A stretch of DNA of 64,000 nt from Streptomyces sp. NRRL S-350 (GCF_000719705.1 NZ_JOHO01000002.1:310001-374000); one strand, 5' to 3'; shown: positions 23,747 through 32,772, counted from the first letter of the stretch. Notes: generated from the letters alone by a model not told the origin. A program made the numbers and translations.

Positions 23747-24449
23747 TCAGCGGGTCAGGGTGGGGACGGCGCCGCCCTCGACGTGCCGGACGCGGACCCC
23801 GGGGAGGTGGCGGCACCAGCAGGAGGGCCATCAGGGCGGGCTCGACCTCCTGCAGGGCGATGACGTCCGCGTCGCAGGCCTCCAGTGCGGCGAGTAGCAG
23901 CGGGCGGCGGCGGGCGGTGGCGATCAGGTCGGCGTCGTAGCGGTCCCACAGGGTGTTCCAGGTGACCACGCGCAGGCTCGTGCCGGTCGGCGCGGGGGAG
24001 AGCGCCGAGACCGCCGGGGCCGGGGAGAGCGCCGAGGTCGCCGGGGCCGGGGAGAGCGCCGAGGTCGCCGGGGCCGGGGAGAGCGCCGAGGCCGCCGGGG
24101 CGGCGTGCTGGCCGGGCTCCGCTGCGGCGGCCTGCCAGCCGCCGTCCGGGAGGCAGGCGTGCGGGGTCGTCGCCGTGAAGAAGGGCGACGGGAGGCGGCG
24201 CGGGTCGGTGCGGCGGCCTGCTTCGGTGGTGTCGAGCAGGTCCACGCCGGCGTCGCGGTCCCAGACCACGACACCGTCGGCCTCGACCCGGCGCACCCGG
24301 TGCCAGGGGATGTCGCCGGAAGCGGCGAAGGCCTCCAGCGGGACGCGCTTGGTGCGGTCGTCGCGCTGGCGCACGCCCAGGGTGAACCGGGACGGGTCGA
24401 AGCGGGCGTCCCAGCGGATGCGCTGGCAGATCTGTTCGATGGGGCGCAT
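23747..24449 (-). pseudogene. RNA-repair protein: MJ1316 (RNA cyclic-end recognition) domain plus truncated EEP nuclease domain
   Basis: ATG 24449 starts with an MJ1316/DUF504-type domain (RPIEQICQRIRWDARFDPSR, FTLGVRQRDD, then VPLEAFAASGDIPWHRVRRV), residues 1 to about 75. A linker of 27-nt tandem repeats (SALSPAPAT units) follows, then the start of an endonuclease/exonuclease/phosphatase domain (LRVVTWNTLWDRYDADLI, IALQEVEPALMALL). The remainder of EEP, including its catalytic DxN and SDH motifs, is missing. After about residue 225 the frame becomes Arg/Pro-rich and continues open into the ArsR gene, while another frame stops at 23747. This suggests an internal deletion. It is coupled to the RNA ligase by a TGATG overlap. 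The MJ1316 part may still function. Confidence 0.65.
23995..24102. repeat. 27-nt tandem repeat within the RNA-repair gene
   Basis: About four copies of a 27-bp unit (GGGGAGAGCGCCGAGG plus TCGCCGGGGCC on the plus strand) encode the 9-residue unit SALSPAPAT on the minus strand. It is an in-phase linker expansion between MJ1316 and EEP parts. Confidence 0.8.
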
Positions 24450-26293
24450 CAGTACTCCTCCGCATCGAGCGTGCCCGCCGTGTCCTCCACCGTGCCACCG
24501 GGGCCGACGTACCAGGTGCGGTGCGCCTGGCCGGGGTAGGGCGGGCTGAAGCGCTGGAACTGCGCGGCGAGCACCTCGGCCGGCACCGGGTGGGTCCGTA
24601 CGGCGTTGCGTCGCACCAGTTCGTCCTCGCCGACCACCAGCACCACCTGGGTGACCAGGGCGTCGCGGCGCTGCGCGACGGCGTGGACGTGGGAGCGCTG
24701 CCGGTGGTTGAGGGAGGTGGCGTCCCAGAGCACGGTGCCCACGGCGCTGCTCCCCGCTCGAGCGGCGTCGGCACCCGTGTGATCGGCACCGGCACCCGTG
24801 TGATCGGCGCCGGTACCCGCTCGATCGGCCTGCGGGCCCGCGCGGTCGGCGGTCGCCCCCGCGAGGGCGGCGTCCAGCCGGGCCAGGCCCTCGCGCAGCA
24901 CCGCGGCATTGTCGCGTTGGTCGGCGCGCGAGCCCCGGGCGGTGCGCAGGTCGTCCAGGCTGATCCGGGCGCCGACGCCGGTGAGGCCGGCGGCGAAGGT
25001 GCTCTTGCCGCTGCCGGACGGCCCGCACAGGTGGAGGAGCCGGGGAAAGCGGCCGTCCCGCCGGGGCCAGGCGACCGCGACCGCCTCCTCGACGGTGGAG
25101 ATCCGGCCGAGCGCGTACGCCTCCCGGGCCTGTGCCCAGCAACGGTCCGCGGCGTCGCGGTCGAGGTCGGCCAGCGCCTCGCGCAGGCCGGAGCGCAGCC
25201 GGCCGAGCGGCGTCCGCGGCGCCTCGTCGAGCAGCCCGGCGTCCTCGGCGTGCAGCGCGGACCAGGCGACCTGCTCGCGTTCCGCCTCCCCGGCGGCGGC
25301 GGTGGCGGCGACGGCATGCAGGACCCCGAGGTCGGCGGCGCAGGAGAGCCGGACCAGCCCGGCGCGGCGCTCCCCGTCCGGGTACGGCTGCTGCAGCCCG
25401 GAATGCAGCCCGACCAGGTCGGCCGTCCGGCGGGCCAGCGGCAGGCCCAGCGGGCCGGCCAGCCGCGGCGCCAGGGACTGTCGGCGTTCGGCCCGCAGCG
25501 CGGTGGCGAGCACCCCGGCCAGCCGGGCGTCCCCGCCGCTGCCGAGCTCGTCCAGCCGGGCCGAGACCTCCGCCAACTCATCTGGTGGGCAGTCGAGTTC
25601 GGGAATTCCCAAGGCGGTCGCCAGGGCGGTCGGCTCGGGCAGCGCACCGGACCGTACGGACCAGAGCGCGGCAGCCGGGCTGAGCCCGTTCTCCACCACG
25701 GCGGCGTGCATCCAGTGGGTGTCGGTGCGCACGTGGTGCGGCCGGACCCACTTGGCGACCCGCTCGCCGAACTCCGCCCGGCGGAAGCCCCGGACGCTCC
25801 GCACGACGTAGCCCTCCTGCCGGTCCGGGTCCGTCCTCAGGGCGCGCACCGTCCGTTCGTCGAAACGGCCGCGCCACAGCACCCGGGGCGTCGGGACGCC
25901 GAGGCGGCGCAGGAAGCGGACGGTGTCGTCCCAGTCCAGGCAGTGGTCGCGGTCGGTCCAGACGGAGAAGCCGTAGAACCAGCTCTCCAGGTCGGTGTAC
26001 GGGATCGAGTGCCGGGCGAACAGGTTCTCCCCGCAGATCCGCCAGCCGTCCGGGATCCGGCCGCCGATCCGGCCCTGCAGGGATTTCACCCAGGCGCGGG
26101 AGGGGTGGTGGGCGGAGTCCAGCGAACGGGCGTGCAGGCCGTCGCGGTAGAGGGTGGTGTTCTCGCCGTCGAGCTTCTCGGTGACGACGACCTCCGTACC
26201 GGCCAGCGCGCTGAGGTCACCGGCCCGTACGTCGTCCGCGGCCGCGCCGGGTGACCAGGGCAGATGCGGAGTCCGGGGGTAGTGCACGCGCAT
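24449..26293 (-). CDS. RNA ligase fused to a P-loop kinase (RNA repair)
   Basis: This 614-residue protein has an N-terminal covalent nucleotidyltransferase domain with motif I EKLDGENT (nucleotidyl Lys40), then ICGENLFARHSIPY, FYGFSVWTD and EGYVVRSVRGF, as in Rnl-type RNA ligases. A central helical region follows. The C-terminus is a P-loop kinase with Walker A CGPSGSGKST (about 423) and TVLWDATSLNHRQRSHVHAVAQ as in polynucleotide-kinase-like repair enzymes. Such pairs heal and seal cleaved RNA, for example after tRNA attack by toxins. An in-phase repeat (GADHTG) is inserted in the kinase region. Its stop overlaps the MJ1316 start, giving an operon. Confidence 0.8.
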   Translation of the reverse strand: MRVHYPRTPHLPWSPGAAADDVRAGDLSALAGTEVVVTEKLDGENTTLYRDGLHARSLDSAHHPSRAWVKSLQGRIGGRIPDGWRICGENLFARHSIPYTDLESWFYGFSVWTDRDHCLDWDDTVRFLRRLGVPTPRVLWRGRFDERTVRALRTDPDRQEGYVVRSVRGFRRAEFGERVAKWVRPHHVRTDTHWMHAAVVENGLSPAAALWSVRSGALPEPTALATALGIPELDCPPDELAEVSARLDELGSGGDARLAGVLATALRAERRQSLAPRLAGPLGLPLARRTADLVGLHSGLQQPYPDGERRAGLVRLSCAADLGVLHAVAATAAAGEAEREQVAWSALHAEDAGLLDEAPRTPLGRLRSGLREALADLDRDAADRCWAQAREAYALGRISTVEEAVAVAWPRRDGRFPRLLHLCGPSGSGKSTFAAGLTGVGARISLDDLRTARGSRADQRDNAAVLREGLARLDAALAGATADRAGPQADRAGTGADHTGAGADHTGADAARAGSSAVGTVLWDATSLNHRQRSHVHAVAQRRDALVTQVVLVVGEDELVRRNAVRTHPVPAEVLAAQFQRFSPPYPGQAHRTWYVGPGGTVEDTAGTLDAEEY

Positions 26294-26627
26294 GTCCGGC
26301 TCCCGTGAACGTCAGTGATCCGCGGACACTGTAGGAGCGGCCGCGGAGGGCGGGCCACCGAATTAGCGCGGGGTTTGTCGCCGCCGTTCCCCGCCCCGGG
26401 ACTTCCACCCGGCGACGGGGGCTTTCCGGCGCGCCGCCCGCACATCCGGCGGGTGCCCGGACCACCGCCGCCGCCGCCCGGACGACACGCGGGCAGGAAC
26501 GTCCCTGCGCGCAGCCGCCTCGACGCCGGGGTGCACTGGGCCCGGAGCGCACTGGGCCCGGGGTGCCCTGCCTTCGAAGTGCACCGAGTTCGCCCGACAA
26601 GTCGTCAGAGTCAGAGGGAGACCACAG
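26294..26627. other. Intergenic region
   Basis: These 334 nt between the divergent RNA ligase and methyltransferase contain no supported gene. The part next to 26300-26370 is slightly AT-richer and must hold both promoters; no clear palindrome was seen. Confidence 0.4.
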
Positions 26628-27413
26628 GTGGAGACGGAGACGAGGGACGCGGACCCGGTCCGCGTCCTGGACGTGGCGAGCGCCGAGTACCGCCGGGTGT
26701 TCGAGCTCTTCCTCGCCGGGACGGACGAGAAGCCCCTCACCCACGCCCGGTTGAGCGAACTCGTCGCCGCCCTGCCGCACCGCCGGGTCCTGCTGGACCT
26801 CGGCGCCGGAGACGGCCGCACCACCGCGCACCTGGCCCGATCGTTCGACCGCACGGTGGCCGTCGAGCCCAGCGCCGCGATGCGGGAGAAGCTCGCCACC
26901 GCCTGCCCCGACGCCCTAGTCCTCCCGGACCGGCTCGACCGGGTGCAGCCGCCCGAGCCGGCCGACCTCGTCCACCTCTCGCACGTGCTGTACTACGTGC
27001 CGGCGGCGGACTGGTTCGACACCGTCACCCGCGCCCTCGACTGGACCGCCCCGGGCGGCACCCTCCTGGTCGTCCTGCAGAACCCGGAGAGCGCCTGCAT
27101 GCGGATGGCCGCCCACTTCACCGGCGTCCGCTACGACCTGGGGCCGATCGTCGCCCGGCTGCGCGCCCAGCACCCGCAGGACGACATCGCCGTGGAGACC
27201 CTGGACCTCCACTACCGCGCGCCGAACCTCGCCGAGACCATGGACGTCGCCGAGTTCATGGTCAACGTCGCCGACCTCGCCACGCTCGACCCCCGCCCCT
27301 CCCGCGCGGCTCTCGCCGCCTACGTCCAGGACCACTTCGCCCGCCCCGACGGCAGCTACTCCATCGGCCACACCCAGGACATGCTCTTCGTCCGCCGCGC
27401 CGAGTCCGCCTGA
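26628..27413 (+). CDS. Class I SAM-dependent methyltransferase
   Basis: This 261-residue methyltransferase has motif I VLLDLGAGDGRTTAHLA, the acidic residue after strand 2 (VAVEPSAAM), the post-motif region DLVHLSHVLYYVP, and TAPGGTLLVVLQNPESA. GAGGGAG precedes GTG 26628. The family includes small-molecule N- and O-methyltransferases. Substrate unknown and neighbours give no clear help. Confidence 0.8.
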   Translation: METETRDADPVRVLDVASAEYRRVFELFLAGTDEKPLTHARLSELVAALPHRRVLLDLGAGDGRTTAHLARSFDRTVAVEPSAAMREKLATACPDALVLPDRLDRVQPPEPADLVHLSHVLYYVPAADWFDTVTRALDWTAPGGTLLVVLQNPESACMRMAAHFTGVRYDLGPIVARLRAQHPQDDIAVETLDLHYRAPNLAETMDVAEFMVNVADLATLDPRPSRAALAAYVQDHFARPDGSYSIGHTQDMLFVRRAESA

Positions 27414-27546
27414 CCGGCCGCGGGGCGACCTGGCACCGGAAGTCAGGCGACCGGCCCAACTCCGTGTGCGCCCAGGGAGCCGGGCTGATGAGCTGTCCGG
27501 GTAGCCCGTCACTCGATCGGCCCCCGACGGCCCGAGGGAGGAAACC

Positions 27547-28263
27547 GTGCCGGACCCGACGACGTCGTACACCGACCTGCGCGCCCTGGTGATCAACTGC
27601 ACGCTGAAGCGATCCCCGGAGCGCAGCCACACCCAGGGCCTCATCGACGTCTCCACCGGCATCCTGCGACGCCAGGGCGTCCAGGTCGACGTCCTGCGCG
27701 CCGTCGACCTCGACATCGCCACCGGCGTCTGGCCGGACATGACCGAACACGGCTGGGAGACCGACGAATGGCCGGTCATCTACTCCCAGGTGATGAACGC
27801 CGACATCCTCACCCTGGCCGGTCCGGTCTGGCTGGGAGACAACTCGTCCGTGATGAAGAAGGTCATCGAGCGGCTGTACGCCTGTTCGTCGATCCTCAAC
27901 GGAGAGGGCCAGTACGCCTACTACGGCCGGGTCGGCGGCTGCCTGATCACCGGGAACGAGGACGGCGCGAAGCACTGCGCGATGAACGTCCTGTACAGCC
28001 TCCAGCACCTCGGTTACACCATCCCGCCGCAGGCCGACGCCGGCTGGGTGGGCGAGGCCGGCCCCGGCCCGTCCTACCTGGACGAGGGCTCCGGTGGCCC
28101 GGACAACGACTTCACCAACCGCAACACCACCTTCATGACCTGGAACCAGCTCCACCTCGCCCGCATGCTCAAGGACGCCGGCGGCATCCCCGCCCACGGC
28201 AACCAGCGCTCCGAATGGGACGCCGGCTGTCGCTTCGACTTCGAGAACCCCGAGCACCGCTGA
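27547..28263 (+). CDS. NAD(P)H-dependent FMN reductase / flavodoxin-fold oxidoreductase
   Basis: This 238-residue flavodoxin-like protein has the N-terminal phosphate loop INCTLKRSPERSHTQGLID, GPVWLGDNSSVMKKVIERL as FMN-binding segment, and GRVGGCLITGNEDGAKH. It reduces flavin or quinone-like substrates with NAD(P)H. The last codons (FENPEHR-stop) match exactly the degenerate end at 50955-50980, marking this gene's 3' end as a recombination boundary. Good GAGGGAGG ribosome site at 27533-27540. Confidence 0.85.
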   Translation: MPDPTTSYTDLRALVINCTLKRSPERSHTQGLIDVSTGILRRQGVQVDVLRAVDLDIATGVWPDMTEHGWETDEWPVIYSQVMNADILTLAGPVWLGDNSSVMKKVIERLYACSSILNGEGQYAYYGRVGGCLITGNEDGAKHCAMNVLYSLQHLGYTIPPQADAGWVGEAGPGPSYLDEGSGGPDNDFTNRNTTFMTWNQLHLARMLKDAGGIPAHGNQRSEWDAGCRFDFENPEHR

Positions 28264-28264
28264 A
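28239..28264. repeat. Left copy of island-flanking direct repeat
   Basis: TTCGAGAACCCCGAGCACCG plus one C before it and NTGAA after it recurs at 50955-50980 with one mismatch in 26 nt. This copy is the intact 3' end of the flavin reductase gene. It could be an attachment site or the original end of a duplicated gene. Confidence 0.7.
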
Positions 28265-28650
28265 TTGAAAGTGCCGACCGACCCGTCGGTAGCTGTCTCC
28301 ACGGATCGGTCAACGCTCGGTGTTCCCGGAGCAGAGCTTCGGCCCGCCGCCTGATCTCCCTGCTCATCGGCTCCCAGGAGTGCGTGTGGCTCAGATCCCA
28401 GCGATCCGCGACCGGTCTCCAGCTGCGGGCCGGTACCGGGAAGGCTTTCCGCGCGAGTGCTCGGTGTCCAACCCCGCTGGCGGAAGCGGCGGTTCGCCAT
28501 GCGATCAATGGTGCGCTTGTGGCAGGGTCTGACGGGTGTTCTTGGACTACGCGGTTGTCCGTGACAACCCCCAACGGCTCTATCCGCGCCCACTGCGCGT
28601 CAGTCAACGGCACGACCAGACCAACGATCCGATGATCGGAAAGAAACGCC
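28265..28650 (-). pseudogene. Degenerate insertion-sequence remnant
   Basis: On the reverse strand the piece VVPLTDAQWARIEPL (about 28572-28616) is the conserved N-terminus of IS5-type transposases. The rest has lost frame and homology, with no intact catalytic residues. No terminal repeats were found. It marks insertion-deletion activity right after the island boundary. Confidence 0.45.
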
Positions 28651-28818
28651 CTAGCCCGCCACGACGGTCCCGCCGATCCGGGCCTCGACGGGACCACCGG
28701 CGGACTGTCTGACGTACTGGTCGTCGCCGTTCTCCGATGCGCCCCAGTCCGCCGCGAGCCAGGAGTGCGAGGCGGCGTCGACGCCGACGGCCACGGAGCC
28801 ACGACGGGCGTCACTCAC
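28651..28818 (-). CDS. Small hypothetical protein
   Basis: GTG 28818 to TAG 28651 encodes 55 residues with balanced composition: SDARRGSVAVGVDAASHSWL, then ADWGASENGDDQYVRQSAGG, ending RIGGTVVAG. Codon usage suits a real gene or a gene fragment. No signal peptide or known domain is recognised, and no strong ribosome site is seen. Confidence 0.3.
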   Translation of the reverse strand: MSDARRGSVAVGVDAASHSWLAADWGASENGDDQYVRQSAGGPVEARIGGTVVAG

Positions 28819-28860
28819 GCCGACTCGCCGAGCGAGCGCTCCATTGATCCTGCCTAAGGG

Positions 28861-29580
28861 TCAGGCCCGGCGCGTCACGTGATCCATGATCAGCTCACCT
28901 ACGGCATTCCAGCGCTTTCTCGACATCTCCCGACCGTTCTCATCGAAAACGACCACTTCCGACGGCCGGCCGTTGGCGTGCCAGTACCGCCACTCACCTA
29001 CCGCGGCACCCATGATGGCCACGCCCTCGGCCCGCTTGGTCCCGTCCGGCCACCACTCCTGCTGCCGCCCGTGCTCGATGCCCGAGCAGTAGGTGCCGAG
29101 CAGCTCGGTGTGCCCGTTGTCCGCGACTTCCTCTACTTCCCCGTTGAACAGTTCCCCTGCGTGACAGGTGCGTCCGTACTCGTCCAAGTAGGTCTGATCG
29201 CCTTTGATACGCATCGCCCGTACTGAAGTCGGCGTCGCCCCGAGCGGTTTCGCCGGCGGCTCGGCACCACCACGAGCCTCGGTGGTGGGACCTGACTCGC
29301 GCTCGGCGGCGCGCTGCCCGCGCGCTGCCAACTTGCGCCTGAGCTCTGCGCGCCAGCGCGCGGCGTTGCTGCCGTCCAGTTGCCCGGCGAAGGCAGCACG
29401 GGCGGCGTCGACAAGTTCGGCAGGGGCCCCCGGACCATACTTGGCGATCTCCCACAGCGCGTCATCCGTTGCCATGTCGAGCCCAGTGCAGGTCCGCAAA
29501 CCCTGACCACTGAGCACCTCTTCCAGCACGGCGCCGAAAGTCCTCGTCAACTGGTCCTCGGTCAGCCGATCACCGCGCAT
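28861..29580 (-). CDS. MORN-repeat protein (YwqK-like antitoxin type)
   Basis: The 239-residue protein has a helical N-terminal part (about 1-75) and, after a disordered linker, MORN-like repeats at 125-225: ELFNGEVEEV, GIEHGRQQEWWPDGTKRAEG, VGEWRYWHANGRPSEVVVF. Such repeats occur in YwqK-type antitoxins that neutralise polymorphic toxins. GGGAGGGG seven bases before ATG 29580 supports the start. No toxin gene is adjacent, so it may be an orphan immunity gene. The antitoxin role is inference. Confidence 0.6.
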   Translation of the reverse strand: MRGDRLTEDQLTRTFGAVLEEVLSGQGLRTCTGLDMATDDALWEIAKYGPGAPAELVDAARAAFAGQLDGSNAARWRAELRRKLAARGQRAAERESGPTTEARGGAEPPAKPLGATPTSVRAMRIKGDQTYLDEYGRTCHAGELFNGEVEEVADNGHTELLGTYCSGIEHGRQQEWWPDGTKRAEGVAIMGAAVGEWRYWHANGRPSEVVVFDENGREMSRKRWNAVGELIMDHVTRRA

Positions 29581-29786
29581 GGACCCACCCCTCCCTGAAG
29601 CGAACGAACTGTCCCGTCCCGGTACGACGCCCGGCGCGATCGGGCGGGTTCCCGCCGCCGTCACCGCTCGCATCCTGCCGAACGATCCACCCGGCGACAA
29701 CAACGCCGTCGAGCCGAAGCTCGGTAGTCGTCACATATTCGATCTGAAACGGTTTGGGTTCTGGGGCGTTGGTGGGGAGTGAGTAA

Positions 29787-30092
29787 TCTGGTGGGGGACG
29801 CCGGCATCTGTCGCCGTCGGCACAGGAGGCCCTGCGACTGCGGGCGGTGGCTGCGTTGGTGGCGGGGCGGGACCGTGAGGACGTGGCAGCGGTCTTCGGG
29901 GTGTCGCTGAAGGCGGTCGACACGTGGTGGGCGAAGTGGCAGGCCGGCGGCCGGGAGGCGCCGGCCATGCGGCCGCGGGGCAAGCCGGTCGGGGACCAGG
30001 TGCTCGGGGAGGCCGAGCAGGCCGTGGTGCGGCAGGCCGTTCTCGACCACCGGTCCTGTGACGTGGGACTTTCCGGGCAGTTGTGGACGCGG
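29787..30092 (+). pseudogene. IS630-family transposase fragment
   Basis: The frame RHLSPSAQEALRLRAVAALV, FGVSLKAVDTWWAKWQAGG, GEAEQAVVRQAVLDHRSCDV, GLSGQLWTR is the N-terminal helix-turn-helix region of IS630-type transposases. It stops matching at about 30092, before the DDE catalytic domain. An in-frame stop precedes it. It is clearly non-functional. Confidence 0.7.
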
Positions 30093-30238
30093 CGGGGCCA
30101 GGTCACGGCTGGGGCGAGTGTTGTGCCGGCCTCGCTTGAGGGGCATGCTCGACGTCCTTCCGTCGACTCGCCAGGGGGCCGCCGCGCGTGTCGGGCCGCC
30201 CCTCCGCGACTTCGCGAGGGCCCGATGCGTGGCGCCGG

Positions 30239-31345
30239 CTACACCCTGCTGCCCCAACTCCCGGTGCCGCCGGACGCAGTCCCGAGGCTGCTGCGGCAGC
30301 CGTCGCCCGGGCTGAGTTCGACGTTGCCGGGCCGCCGAGCCGGCCGCCCGATCCTGCCGCTCGTCGTTTGCACCGGGATGGCCGTGGGGGCGGGGCGGAA
30401 GGTGCGTCGGTATGCCTGGGGGGTGACGCCGACAGCGGCGCGGAGGTGACGGCGCAAGGAGGCGCCGGTGCCGAGCCCGGTACGGTCGGCGATGAGGTCG
30501 ACGGGCCAGTCGGTGGTCTCCAGGTAATGGCGTGCCAGGTCGACGCGCTGGCGGACCAGCCACTGGGCCGGAGTGGTACCGGTCTCGTCGCGGAAGCGAC
30601 GCGTGAAGGTGCGCACGCTCATGTTCGCGTGGGCGGCCAGGTCGGTCAGGGCGAGGGATTCGGCGAGGCGTTCCACGGCCCATGCCTGGGTCGGGGCGGT
30701 GCCGGGGGCCGTCGGGTCGGGGACGGGGCGCTGGATGTACTGGGCCTGCCCGCCGTCCCGCCATGGCGGGACCACGCAGGAACGGGCGACGTCATTGGCG
30801 ATCCGGCTGCCGTGGTCGCGGCGGACGAGGTGCAGGCACAGGTCGATCCCGGCGGCGACACCGGCGGAGGTGAGGACGTCGCCGTCGTCGACGAACAGCA
30901 CCTCGGGGTCGATGCGGATGGTGGTGAACATCCGTTGCAGGCGTTCCGCTTCGCGCCAGTGCGTGGTGGCGGGACGGTGGTCGAGCAGCCCTGCGGCGGC
31001 CAGGACGTACGTGGCGGTGCAGATGCCCACGATCCGGGTGCCGGGGCGGATGGCGGCCAGGGCTTCGCGCAGTGCGGCGGGTAGGCGGCCCTCCTCGCGG
31101 ATGGGGCCGAGGGCGTGGGAAGGCGGGATGACGACGGTGCCGACGTCCGCCAGCAAGGAGGCGTCACGGCTGACGGTGAGGCCGTAGTCGGCTTCGGCCC
31201 GCACCGGCCCGCCGTCGAGGCTGCACGTGGTCACGGTGTAGAGCCGGTTGCCGGCCTCGTCGCGGGCGGCGCCGAAGATGCGGGCGGGGATGCCGAGCTC
31301 GAAGGGGACGACGCCGTCCAGTGCCAGAACGCCCACGTGGTGCAT
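30239..31345 (-). CDS. GlxA-family AraC-type regulator (DJ-1/PfpI-like plus AraC HTH)
   Basis: The 368-residue protein has an N-terminal class I glutamine-amidotransferase-like domain (VGVLALDGVVPFELGIPARI, VGICTATYVLAAAGLLDHRPATTHW, with the usual nucleophile-elbow Cys in GICT). A C-terminal AraC HTH follows (AHANMSVRTFTRRFRDETG, PAQWLVRQRVDLARHYLETT). It is divergent from the oxidoreductase at 31472 and probably controls it. The last 45 residues are unrelated low-complexity sequence, perhaps a shifted end. Confidence 0.85.
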   Translation of the reverse strand: MHHVGVLALDGVVPFELGIPARIFGAARDEAGNRLYTVTTCSLDGGPVRAEADYGLTVSRDASLLADVGTVVIPPSHALGPIREEGRLPAALREALAAIRPGTRIVGICTATYVLAAAGLLDHRPATTHWREAERLQRMFTTIRIDPEVLFVDDGDVLTSAGVAAGIDLCLHLVRRDHGSRIANDVARSCVVPPWRDGGQAQYIQRPVPDPTAPGTAPTQAWAVERLAESLALTDLAAHANMSVRTFTRRFRDETGTTPAQWLVRQRVDLARHYLETTDWPVDLIADRTGLGTGASLRRHLRAAVGVTPQAYRRTFRPAPTAIPVQTTSGRIGRPARRPGNVELSPGDGCRSSLGTASGGTGSWGSRV

Positions 31346-31471
31346 GGCCAGATCTTTTCAGGTCATGGCCATCACGCCACTACCGGGGCCCCTCGGGGCC
31401 CGGCAGTCTGATGGCGCGTCGGGGAGAACCGGCGCAACCGCGAGAAGCGCACCCGGAAAGAGAACGCCGTC

Positions 31472-32440
31472 ATGTCCCGAACCACTACTGCCCCCACCAT
31501 GCGCGCCGTCTCCCAGGACACGGCTGGAACCCCGGACGTCCTCAAGGTCGTCGATACCCGGCGCCCGGAGCCGGGCCGCGGCGAGATCCTGGTCCGGGTG
31601 CACGCGGCGGGTGTGAACCCGGCCGACTGGAAAACCCGACAGCGGGGAGTGTTCGCCGACGGGACGCCGCTCCCCTTCACCCTGGGGTTCGACGTCTCCG
31701 GGGTGGTCGAGGAGGCCGGCGACGGTGTGACCCTGTTCCAGCCGGGCGACGAGGTGTTCGGGATGCCGCGCTTCCCGCACCCGGCCGGCGCCTACGCCGA
31801 GTACGTCACCGCCCCGGCACGCCACTTCGCCCCTCGCCCCCAGAGCCTCACCCACGTCGAGTCGGGCGCCCTGCCGCTGGCCTCGCTCACCGCCTGGCAG
31901 GCCCTCGTCGACACCGCCGACGTCCGGCCCGGGCAGCGCGTCCTCATCCACGCAGCCGCGGGCGGCGTCGGCCACCTGGCCGTCCAGATCGCCAAGGCCC
32001 GCGGCGCCCATGTGATCGGCACCGCCAGCGCCGCCAAGCACGACCTGCTGCGCTCCCTGGGCGCGGACGAACTCGTCGACTACCGCACCCAGGACTTCGC
32101 CGAGACCGTCCGCGACGTCGACATCGTCCTGGACACCCTCGGTGGCGCTGACCGGGCCCGCTCCCTGCGAACCCTGCGCCGCGGCGGAAGGTTGGTCTCG
32201 ATACTGCCACTGGACGACGCCTTCCCCCACGAGGAGGCCGAAGCAGCCGGGGTCCGGGCGGAGTTCATGCTCGTCGAGCCCGACCGGCAGGGCCTGCACG
32301 AGATCACCGCACTGGTCGAGGACGGACACCTGCGAGTGATCACCGACGCCGTCTTCCCGCTGGAGGACGCCGCAGCCGCCCACACGCTGGGCGAAACCGG
32401 CCGTACCATCGGAAAGATCGTCCTTTCCGTCACGTCGTGA
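31472..32440 (+). CDS. NADP-dependent quinone-type oxidoreductase (MDR family)
   Basis: This 322-residue zinc-free medium-chain reductase has VHAAGVNPADWKTRQRG, the NADP-binding AAAGGVGHLAVQIAKARGA, LGADELVDYRTQDF, and the C-terminal GKIVLSV. It resembles quinone reductase/crotonyl-CoA-like enzymes that reduce enones with NADPH. Start ATG 31472 has GAAAGAGAAC upstream. It is divergent from the GlxA regulator. Confidence 0.85.
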   Translation: MSRTTTAPTMRAVSQDTAGTPDVLKVVDTRRPEPGRGEILVRVHAAGVNPADWKTRQRGVFADGTPLPFTLGFDVSGVVEEAGDGVTLFQPGDEVFGMPRFPHPAGAYAEYVTAPARHFAPRPQSLTHVESGALPLASLTAWQALVDTADVRPGQRVLIHAAAGGVGHLAVQIAKARGAHVIGTASAAKHDLLRSLGADELVDYRTQDFAETVRDVDIVLDTLGGADRARSLRTLRRGGRLVSILPLDDAFPHEEAEAAGVRAEFMLVEPDRQGLHEITALVEDGHLRVITDAVFPLEDAAAAHTLGETGRTIGKIVLSVTS

Positions 32441-32772
32441 CCGGCCGTCCTCGCCTCGCCTGCGCGGGCAGCCGACCTCGTGGAATCACCCCGCCGGCGG
32501 GCCATGTGTGCGTTCCGCTCGTCCGGGAGGCTCCGGAATCCTGGCCCGCGCCCGGCACCGGCCTCGGGTCGCACCCCACGCGGAGCCCCACCGGCGGGAG
32601 ATGCCGGGCTTTCCGGCGCGCAGTACGGTGAGAGCACGGGACAGTGGCCGGACGAGCGAGGCCCAGGCGCCCTGGACATCGGTTCCAGCCGATCGCCTGT
32701 CGGAGGGAGAGTTGCGCCCGGGGGCGCATGGAGGGACGACGTCCGGCCCACTTCAGGGAGTGGGGTTCGGAC
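32441..32772. other. Intergenic region before the phospholipase D operon
   Basis: This gap of about 330 nt contains no supported gene. GGAGGGAGAG at 32702-32711 and GGGAG at 32757-32761 are ribosome-site-like, and the operon promoter must lie upstream of them. Confidence 0.4.

Noticed and set aside
23995..24102. Tandem repeat considered as a CRISPR
   Set aside because: Units of 27 nt are directly adjacent without spacers and encode an in-phase protein linker.
28239..28264. tRNA-type attachment site
   Set aside because: The TTCGA element reminded me of a T-arm, but the flanks do not form tRNA arms; it is the coding end of the reductase.
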